Source: Moraxellaceae bacterium (GTDB lineage Bacteria; Pseudomonadota; Gammaproteobacteria; Pseudomonadales; Ketobacteraceae). From it: a stretch of DNA of 6,425 nt. The notes under the pieces were generated by a model, which saw only the letters and a program-made list of their open reading frames with translations, was not told the origin of the DNA and ran no database searches. A program made the position numbers and the translations under genes. The stretch is taken from the NCBI GenBank assembly GCA_002402125.1, contig NVVG01000134.1:6397-12821 (forward strand), written 5' to 3'. This document shows, in pieces, positions 5,962-6,425 of this stretch (the stretch's first letter is position 1; every line of letters begins with the position of its first letter).

Positions 5962-6192
5962 TTAGCTGTCGCACACCTCAACCAGTATTCTACAAAGTCG
6001 ATCTTCTTTTTGGCTTTCCAATACGGTATGGCCGTTGATTCGGCACCAGGCCGGAATATCGTGCATTACCCCTGGATCGCTGGCGATCACTTCTAGGGTG
6101 TCGCCAATGGCTAACTCTTTGATTTTATTTTGAGTTTTTATTACCGGCATAGGGCATAGCAGGCCTTGGGTGTCGAGCTGGAAATGAGCCAT
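5962..6192 (-). CDS. TusA/SirA-family sulfur carrier protein
   Basis: A 76-residue cytoplasmic protein of the TusA (COG0425) family, small proteins that carry sulfur as a persulfide on a conserved cysteine. The signature is LDTQGLLCPMPVIKTQNKI, with the persulfide-bearing cysteine expected at Cys13 in the CPxP motif. The family pattern VIASDPGVMHDIPAWCRINGH follows at about residues 35-55. E. coli TusA has CPEP; here it is CPMP, and there are three further cysteines (AWC, LC, VC), so this may be a paralogue with its own partner and I give no symbol. I chose ATG at 6192, two bases after the stop of the upstream gene, with a weak AGAG about 14 bases upstream. A GTG at 6207 would add MVYIT inside the upstream gene. 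Tight linkage to a putative NFACT-R/PP-loop protein suggests it delivers sulfur for RNA thiolation (inference). Confidence 0.88.
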   Translation of the reverse strand: MAHFQLDTQGLLCPMPVIKTQNKIKELAIGDTLEVIASDPGVMHDIPAWCRINGHTVLESQKEDRLCRILVEVCDS

Positions 6193-6194
6193 GG

Positions 6195-6425
6195 TTATAT
6201 ATACCACTCTTGTTTGACTTCGTCGGGGCGCATCGGAGTAATGGTATGGGTTGTGGTAACGCCGCCAATCTTAGTAATCTCTACAGTCATTTGTTCCATC
6301 CGGCCTTTGCTAAAACGTCCGGCAATTCTCGCGGCATGGAGTAGGTCAGCGTCATTGGGTGTGCCGTCAATAAGCGTCAATGGCCCTGGATGGCTGGTGA
6401 TACGGATGGATGGGTACTGCTTCTT
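6195..6425 (-). CDS. C-terminal fragment of a probable NFACT-R_2 (PP-loop RNA thiolation-like) protein
   Basis: The frame is open to the window edge on the right. Only the last 76 residues are seen, beginning KKQYPSIRITSHPGPLTLID and ending DEVKQEWYI. Alternation of hydrophobic strands, the HPGPLTLIDG turn, the helix DLLHAARIAGRFSKG, a beta-hairpin (MTVEITKIGGVTTTHTITP) and the ending W-x-I resemble the C-terminal NFACT-R_2 (DUF814-related) domain. That domain is found in proteins with an N-terminal ThiI/MnmA-like PP-loop adenylation domain, often named tRNA (5-methylaminomethyl-2-thiouridylate)-methyltransferase in databases. The catalytic part is outside this window, so the assignment rests on the tail and on the TusA-family gene that follows after 2 bases. 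Such a pair would activate an RNA uridine or other position and insert sulfur. I recognise this from memory only; another RNA-binding or unknown family is possible. Confidence 0.55.
   Translation of the reverse strand, partial: KKQYPSIRITSHPGPLTLIDGTPNDADLLHAARIAGRFSKGRMEQMTVEITKIGGVTTTHTITPMRPDEVKQEWYI

Noticed and set aside
5815..6096. 93-codon plus-strand frame over the NtrC boxes and the tusA-like gene
   Set aside because: It is antisense to the TusA-family gene and crosses the enhancer. The Trp/Phe-rich translation matches nothing known and there is no Shine-Dalgarno sequence.
6193..6207. GTG start for the TusA-like protein at 6207
   Set aside because: It lies within the upstream gene and lacks a ribosome binding site. 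ATG at 6192 begins right after that gene's stop.

Overview
The window looks like chromosome of a marine-type gammaproteobacterium of moderate GC. The ntrB/ntrC/glnA arrangement with a small DUF4124 protein between glnA and ntrB, a DUF6701 (MshQ-like) pilus protein next door, and a TusA-like gene behind a putative NFACT-R protein suggest the Cellvibrionales/Spongiibacteraceae neighbourhood. That placement is inference from gene content only. No mobile element, CRISPR array, tRNA or rRNA was seen.

Layout: (1) 1-450, plus strand: the C-terminal end of a DUF6701/MshQ-like surface or pilus protein. It converges on ntrC with a 12-base gap. (2) 463-2971, minus strand: ntrB then ntrC, one base apart, the nitrogen two-component system. 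(3) 2972-3293: a non-coding stretch holding a sigma-54-type promoter for ntrBC and one strong plus one imperfect NtrC-type dyad. (4) 3294-3842, minus strand: a secreted DUF4124 protein. (5) 3894-3921: an intrinsic terminator after glnA. (6) 4020-5426, minus strand: glnA, glutamine synthetase type I with the adenylylation tyrosine. (7) 5427-5961: a 535-base non-coding region. It holds a long glnA leader (with a hairpin and a possible Gln/Asn-containing upstream ORF), a very good sigma-54 promoter, a terminator-like hairpin for the upstream operon, and two strong tandem NtrC boxes 30 bp apart. (8) 5962-6425, minus strand: a TusA-family sulfur carrier, preceded 2 bases upstream by the C-terminal end of a protein that resembles the NFACT-R_2 ending of PP-loop RNA-thiolation proteins.

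How it works together: the core is nitrogen assimilation. NtrB would phosphorylate NtrC under nitrogen limitation. NtrC would then activate sigma-54 promoters in front of glnA and, separately, in front of ntrBC itself. The terminator after glnA makes the separate ntrBC promoter sensible. The right end is a probable RNA sulfur-modification pair, unrelated in function to glnA, whose 3' untranslated region carries the glnA enhancer.

The genes themselves are mostly well-known families. The less ordinary content is in the intergenic regulation and in the TusA/NFACT-R pair; I did not find a convincing wholly new system.
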